NCBI GenBank assembly: GCA_012521935.1
Contig: JAAYLJ010000070.1
Location: forward strand, 1 to 22,393
Length of the DNA stretch: 22,393 nucleotides
Direction: 5' to 3'
Source: Campylobacteraceae bacterium
GTDB taxonomy: Bacteria > Campylobacterota > Campylobacteria > Campylobacterales > Campylobacteraceae
In this document: positions 14,946 to 21,618 of the stretch, piece by piece
How the letters are laid out: each line of letters opens with the position of its first letter
Numbering within the stretch: position 1 is the first letter of the stretch
Made by a program: the position numbers and the translations under genes
The notes under the pieces: generated by a model
What the model was told of the DNA's origin: nothing
The model's input: the letters and a program-made list of their open reading frames with translations, nothing else
The model's database searches: none

Positions 14946-16154
14946 TTAAATCCGTTTAAAAATTATAGATCCATTAGTTCCACCAAAACCAAAAGAGTTG
15001 CTCATTATTAAATTTAGCTTTTTATCTCGTGCGAAATTGGGCACATAATCTAAATCACACTCTGGATCTGGTGTTGTATAGTTAATAGTTGGTGGAATTA
15101 CTCCATCTCTCATAGCCATTAATGATATTACAGCTTCAATTGCTCCTGCTGCACCAAGGCAGTGTCCAACTTGTCCTTTAGTTGAGCTAATTAAAGGAAT
15201 TTTATCGCCAAAGGCAAGTTTTACTGCAATGGTTTCATTTTTATCATTAACTGGGGTTGAAGTTCCATGAGCATTTATATAATCAACACTATCTACTTTT
15301 GCCATATTAAGTGCTGCTCTCATTGCTCTAAGAGGGCCTTCTTGTGTAGGCGCAGTTATATGAAAAGCATCTGCACTCTCTCCAAAACCAATAATTTCAG
15401 CATATATATTAGCTCCTCTTTTTACAGCGTCTTCATAATCTTCTAGCACAAGCGCTGCTGCTCCCTCTCCCATAACAAAGCCATCTCTATCTTTGTCAAA
15501 TGGCCTAGAAGCACTTTTTGGATCATCATTTCTAGTTGAAAGAGCTTTCATTGCAGCAAATCCACCAACACCTACACCGCAAATCGTGGATTCAGAGCCA
15601 ATTGCTAACATTTTATCAGCTGAGCCTACCATGATTGTTTTAGCAGCTTCAATGATGGCATGAGTACTTGCCGCGCACGCAGTCACTGAGGATATATTTG
15701 GTCCATAAAGTTTATATTCAATTGATACCATTCCCCCAAGCATATTGATTAAGGCTGAGGGGATAAAAAATGGGGATATCCTTCTAGGGCCTCTTTCATT
15801 TAAGATAATTGAATTTCTCTCAATAGCTGGCAACCCGCCAATACCAGAGGCTGAACTAACTCCAAATCTCTCATGATTAAAACTATCAAACCCCGCATCG
15901 CCAATAGCTTCTTTGGCAGCATGTAAGCCAAGGTGAATAAATCTATCTGCTTTTTTTATCTCTTTTCCATCCATTATTAAAGATGGATCAAAGCCCTCAA
16001 TCTCTCCAGCTATAGTTACAGAGTGGCCAGTTGTATCAAATGATGAAATGCTTTTAATGCCACACTCTCCTTTAATGATAGCCTTAAAAGAACTCTCCTT
16101 ATCCAAACCGACACTATTAATCATGCCAATTCCTGTAACAACAACGCGTCTCAA
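14946..16154 (-). CDS. fabF: Beta-ketoacyl-ACP synthase II
   Basis: Condensing enzyme that extends acyl-ACP with malonyl-ACP. With the start chosen here the protein has 402 residues and begins MRRVVVTGIGMINSVG, the usual family opening. Catalytic residues are Cys160 (SSVTACAAS), a His in NAHGTSTPVND and a His in GQVGHCLGAAG, preceded by the active-site Lys of TKGQ. The frame stays open to a start at 16199, but that would lengthen the N-terminus abnormally and run through the hairpin at 16192-16207. The TTG at 16154 has AAGGAG seven bases upstream. It lies 63 bp after acpP, the next gene in the pathway cluster. Confidence 0.96.
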   Translation of the reverse strand: MRRVVVTGIGMINSVGLDKESSFKAIIKGECGIKSISSFDTTGHSVTIAGEIEGFDPSLIMDGKEIKKADRFIHLGLHAAKEAIGDAGFDSFNHERFGVSSASGIGGLPAIERNSIILNERGPRRISPFFIPSALINMLGGMVSIEYKLYGPNISSVTACAASTHAIIEAAKTIMVGSADKMLAIGSESTICGVGVGGFAAMKALSTRNDDPKSASRPFDKDRDGFVMGEGAAALVLEDYEDAVKRGANIYAEIIGFGESADAFHITAPTQEGPLRAMRAALNMAKVDSVDYINAHGTSTPVNDKNETIAVKLAFGDKIPLISSTKGQVGHCLGAAGAIEAVISLMAMRDGVIPPTINYTTPDPECDLDYVPNFARDKKLNLIMSNSFGFGGTNGSIIFKRI

Positions 16155-16191
16155 TTTATCTCTCCTTAGTTTAATAAAGAATGTTAGAAGT

Positions 16192-16207
16192 GCCCGCAAA
16201 GGCGGGC
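16192..16207 (-). terminator. GC-rich hairpin between acpP and fabF
   Basis: GCCCGC (16192-16197) and GCGGGC (16202-16207) are perfect 6-bp arms around a 4-base loop, standing out in an A/T-rich gap. On the transcribed strand there is no proper U-run after it, so it may act as a partial terminator or as an RNA-processing/stabilising element that lets acpP be made in excess over fabF. Confidence 0.55.
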
Positions 16208-16217
16208 TTATTATGGA

Positions 16218-16448
16218 TTATTTATTATCTTGAATGTATTTAATAGCATCGCCAACAGTAATAATCTTTTCAGCGTCGCTATCAGGTATCTCAATATCGA
16301 ATTTTTCTTCAAGCGCCATAACTAACTCTACAACATCTAATGAATCAGCTCCTAAATCTTCAACAAATTTTGCTTCTTCTTTCACTTCGTCAGGATTGAC
16401 GTTTAATTGCTCTACGACGACTTCTTTTACCTCGTCAAGTAATGCCAT
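16218..16448 (-). CDS. acpP: Acyl carrier protein
   Basis: Small acidic carrier of growing fatty-acyl chains. The 76-residue protein has the 4'-phosphopantetheine attachment Ser36 in ADSLDVVELVMALEEKF, and helices typical of AcpP. The ATG is preceded by a strong AAGGAG six bases away. It has its own promoter in the 84-bp gap after fabG and is followed by a GC-rich hairpin before fabF, which suits the high abundance of this protein. Confidence 0.98.
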   Translation of the reverse strand: MALLDEVKEVVVEQLNVNPDEVKEEAKFVEDLGADSLDVVELVMALEEKFDIEIPDSDAEKIITVGDAIKYIQDNK

Positions 16449-16475
16449 GGGAAACTCCTTAAAAAATTTTGTATA

Positions 16476-16481
16476 ATTCTA
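16476..16481 (-). promoter_or_regulatory. -10 box of acpP
   Basis: TAGAAT on the minus strand directly behind a run of eight T, the classic Campylobacter sigma-70 layout. The start would be near 16469 with a leader of about 20 bases carrying AAGGAG. Confidence 0.65.
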
Positions 16482-16532
16482 TCAAAAAAAACTTAAAACC
16501 TAAAATGTAGCCTTTTGTAAAAACTTTTATTC

Positions 16533-17276
16533 TTACATGTATAGTCCACCATTAACTTTTAAAACTTCTCCAGTAATGTAAGAAGAATCATCACTTAGTA
16601 AAAAAGCAACAGCTCTAGCTATATCTTTTGGGTCTCCAAAACGCTTAAGCGGTATGTTTGATACATAGCTCTCTTTTATCTCTTCACTTAGTTTATCTGT
16701 CATATCTGTTGCAATAAAGCCTGGAGTAACGCAGTTAAATCTAACTCCTCTTGCAGCTCCCTCTTTTGCAAAACTTTTTGTCATCGCAATCATTCCACCT
16801 TTTGAAGCAGCGTAGTTTACCTGTCCAGCATTTCCACTCTCGCCAACAATGGAGGCGATATTTACAATTGAGCCAACTCTTTTTTTACTCATAGCCTTTA
16901 AAGCTTCTCTTGAGCCAATAAAAGCAGAGGTTAAATTAGCATCAACCACAGAGGTAAAATCCTCTTTTTTCATTCTAATAGCCAGTTTATCATTGGTGAT
17001 TCCAGCATTATTTACAAGATAGCTAATCTCTCCATCAGAATTTACTATAGTTTTAATAGCCTCTACAAAAGCATCTTCATCTGTAGCATCAAACCCAATG
17101 ACTGCGGCTTTTCCGCCCTCTTGTTCTATCTCTTTTTTTAAGCTATCAGCTAACTTGGGATTAGATCTATAATTTATCCATACCTTTAATCCCTCTTTTG
17201 CAAGCTCTTTTGAAATTGCAGCACCAATCCCTTTGCTTGCCCCTGTTATTAGTACATTTTTACCGCTAAAATTCAT
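16533..17276 (-). CDS. fabG: 3-oxoacyl-ACP reductase
   Basis: NADPH-dependent short-chain dehydrogenase/reductase that reduces 3-oxoacyl-ACP in each elongation round. The 247 residues show the cofactor motif TGASKGIG (11-18), NNAG (89-92) and the catalytic Ser142, Tyr155 and Lys159 (YAASK). The ending ITGEVLKVNGGLYM is typical of FabG. AAGGAG overlaps the gpmI stop and lies close to the ATG; the gap to gpmI is eight bases, so fabG is co-transcribed with gpmI. acpP follows 84 bp later with a separate promoter. Confidence 0.96.
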   Translation of the reverse strand: MNFSGKNVLITGASKGIGAAISKELAKEGLKVWINYRSNPKLADSLKKEIEQEGGKAAVIGFDATDEDAFVEAIKTIVNSDGEISYLVNNAGITNDKLAIRMKKEDFTSVVDANLTSAFIGSREALKAMSKKRVGSIVNIASIVGESGNAGQVNYAASKGGMIAMTKSFAKEGAARGVRFNCVTPGFIATDMTDKLSEEIKESYVSNIPLKRFGDPKDIARAVAFLLSDDSSYITGEVLKVNGGLYM

Positions 17277-17284
17277 ATTTCTCC

Positions 17285-18760
17285 TTAAATAAGTGGTTCA
17301 TCCATCTCTTTTGGAATATCTAATTCCATAAGTTTTAAAACTGTTGGGGCAATATTACTAAGCCCTCCGCTTTTTACCTCTTTAACTTTTGGAGACAAAA
17401 TAAAGCAAAAAACATCAAAAAGGGTATGGTTAGTTAGCCTCTCTCCATTTTCACTCTTCATAGCCTCACAATTTCCATGATCACTTGTAATTATTAAATT
17501 ATACTCTTCCTCTTTAGCAACCTCTAAAATCTCCCCTAAAGCTTCATCCACACTCTCAACCGCTTTTATGGCAGCTTCAAAATTTCCTGTATGTCCAACC
17601 ATATCTCCATTTGCAAAATTTACTATTATAAAATCATACCCATCTCTCATGGCTTTGCAAGTAGCTTCACAAACTGGTTTTGCACTCATTTGAGGCAAAG
17701 CGTCATAAGTTACAACTTTAGGGCTTGGTATTAAAACTCTAGTCTCATTAAAAACAGGTGTTTCAACCCCACCATTTAAAAAGAATGTCACATGAGCATA
17801 CTTTTCAGTTTCTGCTGTATGAAACTGTTTAAGTCCTGCTTCTGAAATCACTTCAGATAAGGTTGGTTTTGGTGGATTTGATTCAAAAAGAATTGGATAT
17901 GAAAATGTATCATCATATTTTGTCATAGTTAAGATTTTTAAATTTAAACTAACTGTTTTAAAATGATTAAACTCTTTATCCCCTAAAGCGCTCACTATCT
18001 CTCTCATTCTATCGTTTCTAAAATTGATAAAGATGATCCCATCTCCATCTTTTATCCCATCATAATTTCCAAAAGCAACTGGTTCAATAAACTCATCACT
18101 AATTCCCTCTTTATACATTTCATCTATATAAGATATTGGGGTTTTTAAAGTTTTATTTTTAACATTTACTAAAACATCATATGCGCTTTTAACTCTCTCC
18201 CATCTTTTATCTCTATCCATCGCATAAAACCTACCGCTAATGGTTGAAATCTCCCCTAATTTTGCCTCATTTAACTTTTTGATAAACTCTTTGCTTGAAA
18301 ATGGGCTCACATCTCTACCATCAGTTATTGGGTGCATGAAGAGCTCTTTTTTAAAGCTTTTTACAATGGAAGAGATTTTAATGAAATGATCAATATGGGA
18401 GTGTATTCCACCATCACTAAGTAGCCCTATGATATGAACTCTGCTAGTTTTATTTAAAAAATTTAATAATTTTTCATCTTTTTCTAAAGTTCCTTTATCA
18501 CAAGCTTTTGAAATTTTTATCAAGTTTTGGTACAAAACTCTTCCAGATCCTATAGTCATATGTCCAACTTCACTATTTCCCATCTGCCCCTCTGGAAGCC
18601 CAACAGCTAGGCCACTAGTTTTTATTAAAGAGTGTGGAGTATTTTGAAAAAGATAATCATAAGTTGGCTTTGAAGCAGCGGCAAAAGCGTTAAATTCTTC
18701 ATCTGGATTATGTCCAATTCCATCAGTAATCACTAATAATGTTTTTTTAAATTTATTCAT
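17285..18760 (-). CDS. gpmI: 2,3-bisphosphoglycerate-independent phosphoglycerate mutase
   Basis: Interconverts 3- and 2-phosphoglycerate in glycolysis/gluconeogenesis with two Mn ions, without the bisphosphoglycerate cofactor. The 491 residues belong to the alkaline phosphatase superfamily: ITDGIGHNP with a metal-binding Asp near the N-terminus, the nucleophile Ser63 in MGNSEVGHMTIGSGR, the HPITDGRDVSP stretch, and metal ligands in the C-terminal part (NFANGDMVGHTG and TSDHGNCEAM). The length matches the family in Campylobacter. It is read divergently from mraY and leads the fabG transcript; the ribosome-binding site is weak (AAAGA). Confidence 0.97.
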   Translation of the reverse strand: MNKFKKTLLVITDGIGHNPDEEFNAFAAASKPTYDYLFQNTPHSLIKTSGLAVGLPEGQMGNSEVGHMTIGSGRVLYQNLIKISKACDKGTLEKDEKLLNFLNKTSRVHIIGLLSDGGIHSHIDHFIKISSIVKSFKKELFMHPITDGRDVSPFSSKEFIKKLNEAKLGEISTISGRFYAMDRDKRWERVKSAYDVLVNVKNKTLKTPISYIDEMYKEGISDEFIEPVAFGNYDGIKDGDGIIFINFRNDRMREIVSALGDKEFNHFKTVSLNLKILTMTKYDDTFSYPILFESNPPKPTLSEVISEAGLKQFHTAETEKYAHVTFFLNGGVETPVFNETRVLIPSPKVVTYDALPQMSAKPVCEATCKAMRDGYDFIIVNFANGDMVGHTGNFEAAIKAVESVDEALGEILEVAKEEEYNLIITSDHGNCEAMKSENGERLTNHTLFDVFCFILSPKVKEVKSGGLSNIAPTVLKLMELDIPKEMDEPLI

Positions 18761-18793
18761 ATTTAATCTTTTTTCTTTCAGGATTTAAGTAAG

Positions 18794-18799
18794 ATTATA
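18794..18799 (-). promoter_or_regulatory. -10 box of gpmI-fabG
   Basis: A TATAAT on the minus strand in the 87-bp divergent gap, with its start near 18787. TATACT can be read on the + strand over almost the same bases (18796-18801), and TAAATA at 18834 is a second weak choice for mraY, so the mraY promoter is uncertain. Confidence 0.5.
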
Positions 18800-18847
18800 C
18801 TAAACTAATACTTTTAAAAAGCCAAATTGTGCATAAATAGGAATTAA

Positions 18848-19912
18848 ATGTTTTACTGGATTAGCCAATACTTTTCAATCAACCTGCTTCAATATATAAC
18901 AGTTCGTGCCAGTCTTGGATTTTTTTTAGCCTTTGTATTTACCGTTGGAATACTTCCATATTTTATAAAATGGGCAAAGCGCAAAAAGGCAAATCAACCA
19001 ATCTACACTCTAGCGCCCAAAACTCACCAAAACAAAAACAATACCCCAACTATGGGTGGACTGTTTTTCCTAACTACTGCACTTTTAGCCATTTTTATCT
19101 GCGCAAGACTTGATAATGTATATGTTTTAATCTCCATACTTTGCATAGTTGGTTTTGGAGTAGTTGGCATAAAAGATGATCTTTCAAAGATAAATTTTAA
19201 ATCAAACACAAAAGGTTTATCTGCCAAAGCTAAAGCATTTGCCCTAACAGTAGTTGGACTCATAATATCAAGTTTAACTCTTTACTATTCAGGAGTTGGA
19301 AGTGAGCTTTATGTTCCATTTTATAAATTCCCACTATTTAATTTAGGATATTTTTCCATCTTTTTTTGGACTTTAGTGCTTTTAGCCTCATCAAATGCTG
19401 TTAATTTAACTGATGGTTTAGATGGCTTAGCTACTGTTCCCTCCATATTTTCACTTCTTACTTTAGGAATTTTCATCTACTTAAGTGGGCACGCAGTTTT
19501 AAGTGCGTATCTTCTTTTACCAAAAATCATGGGGACAGGTGAGGTTGTCATAGTAGCTGCAAGCTTAATTGGTTCACTAATGGGATTTTTATGGTACAAC
19601 TGTTACCCAGCAGAGGTTTTTATGGGAGATACAGGAAGTCTTAGCGTTGGAGCTATCATTGGGTATATGGCAATAATTTCTAAAAATGAACTACTACTAT
19701 TTTTAATTGGTTTTGTGTTTGTGCTTGAAACTCTCTCAGTAATTCTTCAAGTAGGAAGTTTTAAAACTAGAAAAAAAAGAATCTTTTTAATGGCTCCCAT
19801 TCATCACCACTTTGAGATAAAAGGATGGGCTGAAAATAAGATAATAGTTAGGTTTTGGATTATAGCCTTACTTAGCAACCTAATAGCTCTAACAGCCCTA
19901 AAGATAAGATGA
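18848..19912 (+). CDS. mraY: Phospho-N-acetylmuramoyl-pentapeptide transferase
   Basis: Membrane enzyme that makes lipid I by moving phospho-MurNAc-pentapeptide from UDP to undecaprenyl phosphate. The 354 residues form about ten membrane helices. Family motifs are present: THQNKNNTPTMGGLFF near the N-terminus, the Asp pair in GIKDDLSK, NLTDGLDGLA, FMGDTGSL, and the His cluster APIHHHFEIKGW in the last cytoplasmic loop. The ATG is preceded by AGGAA. It overlaps murD by four bases (ATGA), so the two successive peptidoglycan genes are coupled. Confidence 0.97.
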   Translation: MFYWISQYFSINLLQYITVRASLGFFLAFVFTVGILPYFIKWAKRKKANQPIYTLAPKTHQNKNNTPTMGGLFFLTTALLAIFICARLDNVYVLISILCIVGFGVVGIKDDLSKINFKSNTKGLSAKAKAFALTVVGLIISSLTLYYSGVGSELYVPFYKFPLFNLGYFSIFFWTLVLLASSNAVNLTDGLDGLATVPSIFSLLTLGIFIYLSGHAVLSAYLLLPKIMGTGEVVIVAASLIGSLMGFLWYNCYPAEVFMGDTGSLSVGAIIGYMAIISKNELLLFLIGFVFVLETLSVILQVGSFKTRKKRIFLMAPIHHHFEIKGWAENKIIVRFWIIALLSNLIALTALKIR

Positions 19913-21111
19913 GAAGATCTCTTTTTGGGTACGGTGTTACCACTAAAGCTCTTGCTAGTTTTGGCAATTGGGATATTTATGATGATAGTTTTACTAAAAA
20001 ATCAAATGATGTTTTTGGAAATAAACTTCTTCCCCCGCATGAATTTAATCCAAGTAAAAGCTCTTTAGAGATACCAAGCCCAGGCTTTCCGCCAAATCAT
20101 CACTTAATTAAAAGTGCTTTAAATTTACAAAGCGAATATGACTATTTTGCAAACCAATCACCTTGCACCATCTGGGTTAGTGGGACAAATGGAAAAACAA
20201 CTACTACCCAAATGATAACCTCTTTGCTAAATGAGCAAGGCGCAGTAAGTGGGGGCAATATAGGCACTCCCCTAGCAAGCTTAAATCCACTAGTTCCTAT
20301 TTGGGTACTTGAGACAAGTTCATTTACCATGCACTATACAAACATTGCAAAACCAGATATTTATGTTTTGCTACCTCTTAGGGAAGATCATATAAATTGG
20401 CATGGAAGTTTAAGTGCATATATAGATGCAAAATTAAAACCTCTTTCAATGATGAGTCGTGGAAGTGTGGCCATCATCCCAAAAGAGTATGAAAGCGTGC
20501 CTACTAAAGCTCATTTAATCACTTATGAAGATAGTAAAGATTTGGCAAATTTTCTAAAAATTGATTTAAATAAAATTAAAATAAAAGAGCCATTTTTACT
20601 AAACTCCCTACTCTCTTTAACTGCTACTTATGTATTAAATGGGGAGTTAAACATAGATAAAATAAATAGTTTTGATGCAGGAGAGCATAAACTTCAAGAG
20701 CTTTTTGATAAAAAAGGGCGGATTTGGGTAAATGATAGCAAGGGTACAAATATAGATGCAACTATTGAGGCGTTAAAAAGGTATCAAGATAAAAAAATCC
20801 ATATCATTTTAGGTGGGGACGATAAGGGCATCCCGCTTGATAGACTTTTTGAAAAACTAAAAGAGTTAAATGTTGAAGTTTATGCCATTGGCTCAAATGC
20901 CAATAAGTTAATGGAGTATAGTAAGCAGTTTTTTATTAGTGCAACTTACTGCGGCAAGTTAGAAAATGCGGTTTTAAAAATTGATAGTAAGCTTCAAGAT
21001 GAAGAAGTAGCGCTTTTATCTCCAGCTGCTGCTAGCTTGGATCAATTTAAATCATACATGCAAAGAGGTGAAAGATTCATCAAAGCCGTTAACTCAATAA
21101 GCTCATATTAA
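19909..21111 (+). CDS. murD: UDP-N-acetylmuramoylalanine-D-glutamate ligase
   Basis: Cytoplasmic ATP-dependent ligase adding D-Glu to UDP-MurNAc-L-Ala. The 400-residue protein is short for MurD (E. coli about 440), which I recall as usual in Campylobacter. The N-terminal Rossmann domain is reduced but keeps SPGFPPNH (57-64), the ATP loop SGTNGKTTTT is at 91-100, the central-domain ETSSF and REDHINWHG motifs follow, and the C-terminal domain holds VNDSKGTN, ILGGDDKG and LLSPAAASLDQF. The ATG overlaps the mraY stop by four bases. tRNA-Phe follows 34 bp downstream with its own -10 box, and no hairpin terminator is seen between them. Confidence 0.96.
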   Translation: MRRSLFGYGVTTKALASFGNWDIYDDSFTKKSNDVFGNKLLPPHEFNPSKSSLEIPSPGFPPNHHLIKSALNLQSEYDYFANQSPCTIWVSGTNGKTTTTQMITSLLNEQGAVSGGNIGTPLASLNPLVPIWVLETSSFTMHYTNIAKPDIYVLLPLREDHINWHGSLSAYIDAKLKPLSMMSRGSVAIIPKEYESVPTKAHLITYEDSKDLANFLKIDLNKIKIKEPFLLNSLLSLTATYVLNGELNIDKINSFDAGEHKLQELFDKKGRIWVNDSKGTNIDATIEALKRYQDKKIHIILGGDDKGIPLDRLFEKLKELNVEVYAIGSNANKLMEYSKQFFISATYCGKLENAVLKIDSKLQDEEVALLSPAAASLDQFKSYMQRGERFIKAVNSISSY

Positions 21112-21122
21112 TCTTTTTAATG

Positions 21123-21128
21123 TATAAT
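21123..21128 (+). promoter_or_regulatory. -10 box of tRNA-Phe
   Basis: A consensus TATAAT in the 34-bp gap after murD, with its start near 21135, ten or so bases before the mature tRNA end. Confidence 0.6.
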
Positions 21129-21145
21129 TCCTATCTTTATTTTAT

Positions 21146-21221
21146 GGCTGGATAGCTCAGTCGGTAGAGCAGCAGACTGAAAATCTGCGTGTCGGCAGTT
21201 CGATTCTGCCTCCAGCCACCA
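21146..21221 (+). tRNA. tRNA-Phe (GAA)
   Basis: A complete 76-base cloverleaf. The acceptor stem pairs GGCTGGA with TCCAGCC, the D stem GCTC with GAGC, and the anticodon stem GCAGA with TCTGC around the loop CTGAAAA, whose anticodon is GAA. The T stem GGCAG pairs with CTGCC around TTCGATT. The discriminator base is A and the CCA end is encoded (21219-21221). A T-rich run a few bases downstream may end transcription. Confidence 0.98.
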
Positions 21222-21312
21222 CTTAACTTCTTTTTTATCATTAGAATTTTTAAACCTTACAATAAAATGCTTTTTTATATTGACTCATATCAAACTATCC
21301 ACCCTCTTTTTA

Positions 21313-21386
21313 TGCAAAAATGACTCTAAGTTTAGATTTTTGCACCTTTTTGCACTTTAGCTTTTAAAAGCAAGAGAGTGTAAAAA
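21313..21386. repeat. Two adjacent hairpins sharing a repeated TTTTTGCAC motif
   Basis: TGCAAAAA (21313-21320) pairs perfectly with TTTTTGCA (21337-21344), and the enclosed TCTAA/TTAGA extends the stem past a 4-base bulge. One base on, a second TTTTTGCAC (21347-21355) pairs with AGTGTAAAAA (21377-21386), with one G-U pair, around the 12-bp palindrome. Because the two TTTTTGCAC copies are alike, each outer arm can also pair with the other copy, so alternative folds exist. Confidence 0.45.
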
Positions 21387-21430
21387 CTACTCTATGTATA
21401 AGCCATTATTATATTTTAGTTTATTTAATG

Positions 21431-21459
21431 TTGACTCTTTAAGTGAATTTAATTATTAT
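21431..21459 (+). promoter_or_regulatory. Predicted promoter of the Sel1-repeat gene
   Basis: TTGACT (21431-21436) and TATTAT (21454-21459) are 17 bases apart; each box differs from the sigma-70 consensus at one position. The start would be near 21466, giving an unusually long leader of about 150 bases that begins close to the hairpin AGCTTTA/TAAAGCT (21461-21476). Confidence 0.5.
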
Positions 21460-21479
21460 TAGCTTTAGATAAAGCTCTT

Positions 21480-21508
21480 TACTTCATCTTTTAAGAGTTA
21501 ATGAAGTA
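21480..21508 (+). repeat. Inverted repeat in the Sel1-gene leader
   Basis: TACTTCAT (21480-21487) and ATGAAGTA (21501-21508) are perfect 8-bp arms around 13 bases that include CTTTTAAGAG. It lies within the predicted leader, upstream of the orphan AAAGGAGG. Confidence 0.45.
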
Positions 21509-21618
21509 GTTATTAGTTTTACAAAGGAGGGTGGCAGAGAAATTAAACTTATGATAGCTTTAATCTATTTTAAAATTGAGTGTAGGGATATTTAAAAATT
21601 AAACTTTAGGGGGACAAA

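Larger units (their letters stand above)
21222..21618 (+). other. 397-bp non-coding region with clustered inverted repeats
   Basis: No convincing gene lies here. The stretch holds five inverted repeats: 21313-21344; 21347-21386 enclosing the palindrome GCTTTTAAAAGC (21360-21371); 21461-21476; and 21480-21508. There is a near-consensus promoter at 21431-21459. AAAGGAGG at 21524-21530 looks like a ribosome-binding site but has no well-placed ORF: a 14-codon frame starts at 21551, about 20 bases too far away. AAATTAAACTT is repeated at 21540 and 21596. It may be the leader and control region of the Sel1 gene, or carry a small RNA. Confidence 0.5.

Noticed and set aside
16155..16199. Longer fabF start at 16199
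   Set aside because: It would add 15 residues not typical of FabF and begin inside the GC-rich hairpin, while the TTG at 16154 has a good ribosome-binding site.
16234..16476. 80-codon open frame opposite acpP
   Set aside because: Antisense shadow of acpP, rich in Ser/Thr from reversed Glu codons.
21551..21595. 14-codon leader peptide ORF (MIALIYFKIECRDI)
   Set aside because: The AAAGGAGG is about 20 bases upstream, too far for normal initiation, and the codons show no attenuation-type runs. Kept only as a note in the intergenic entry.
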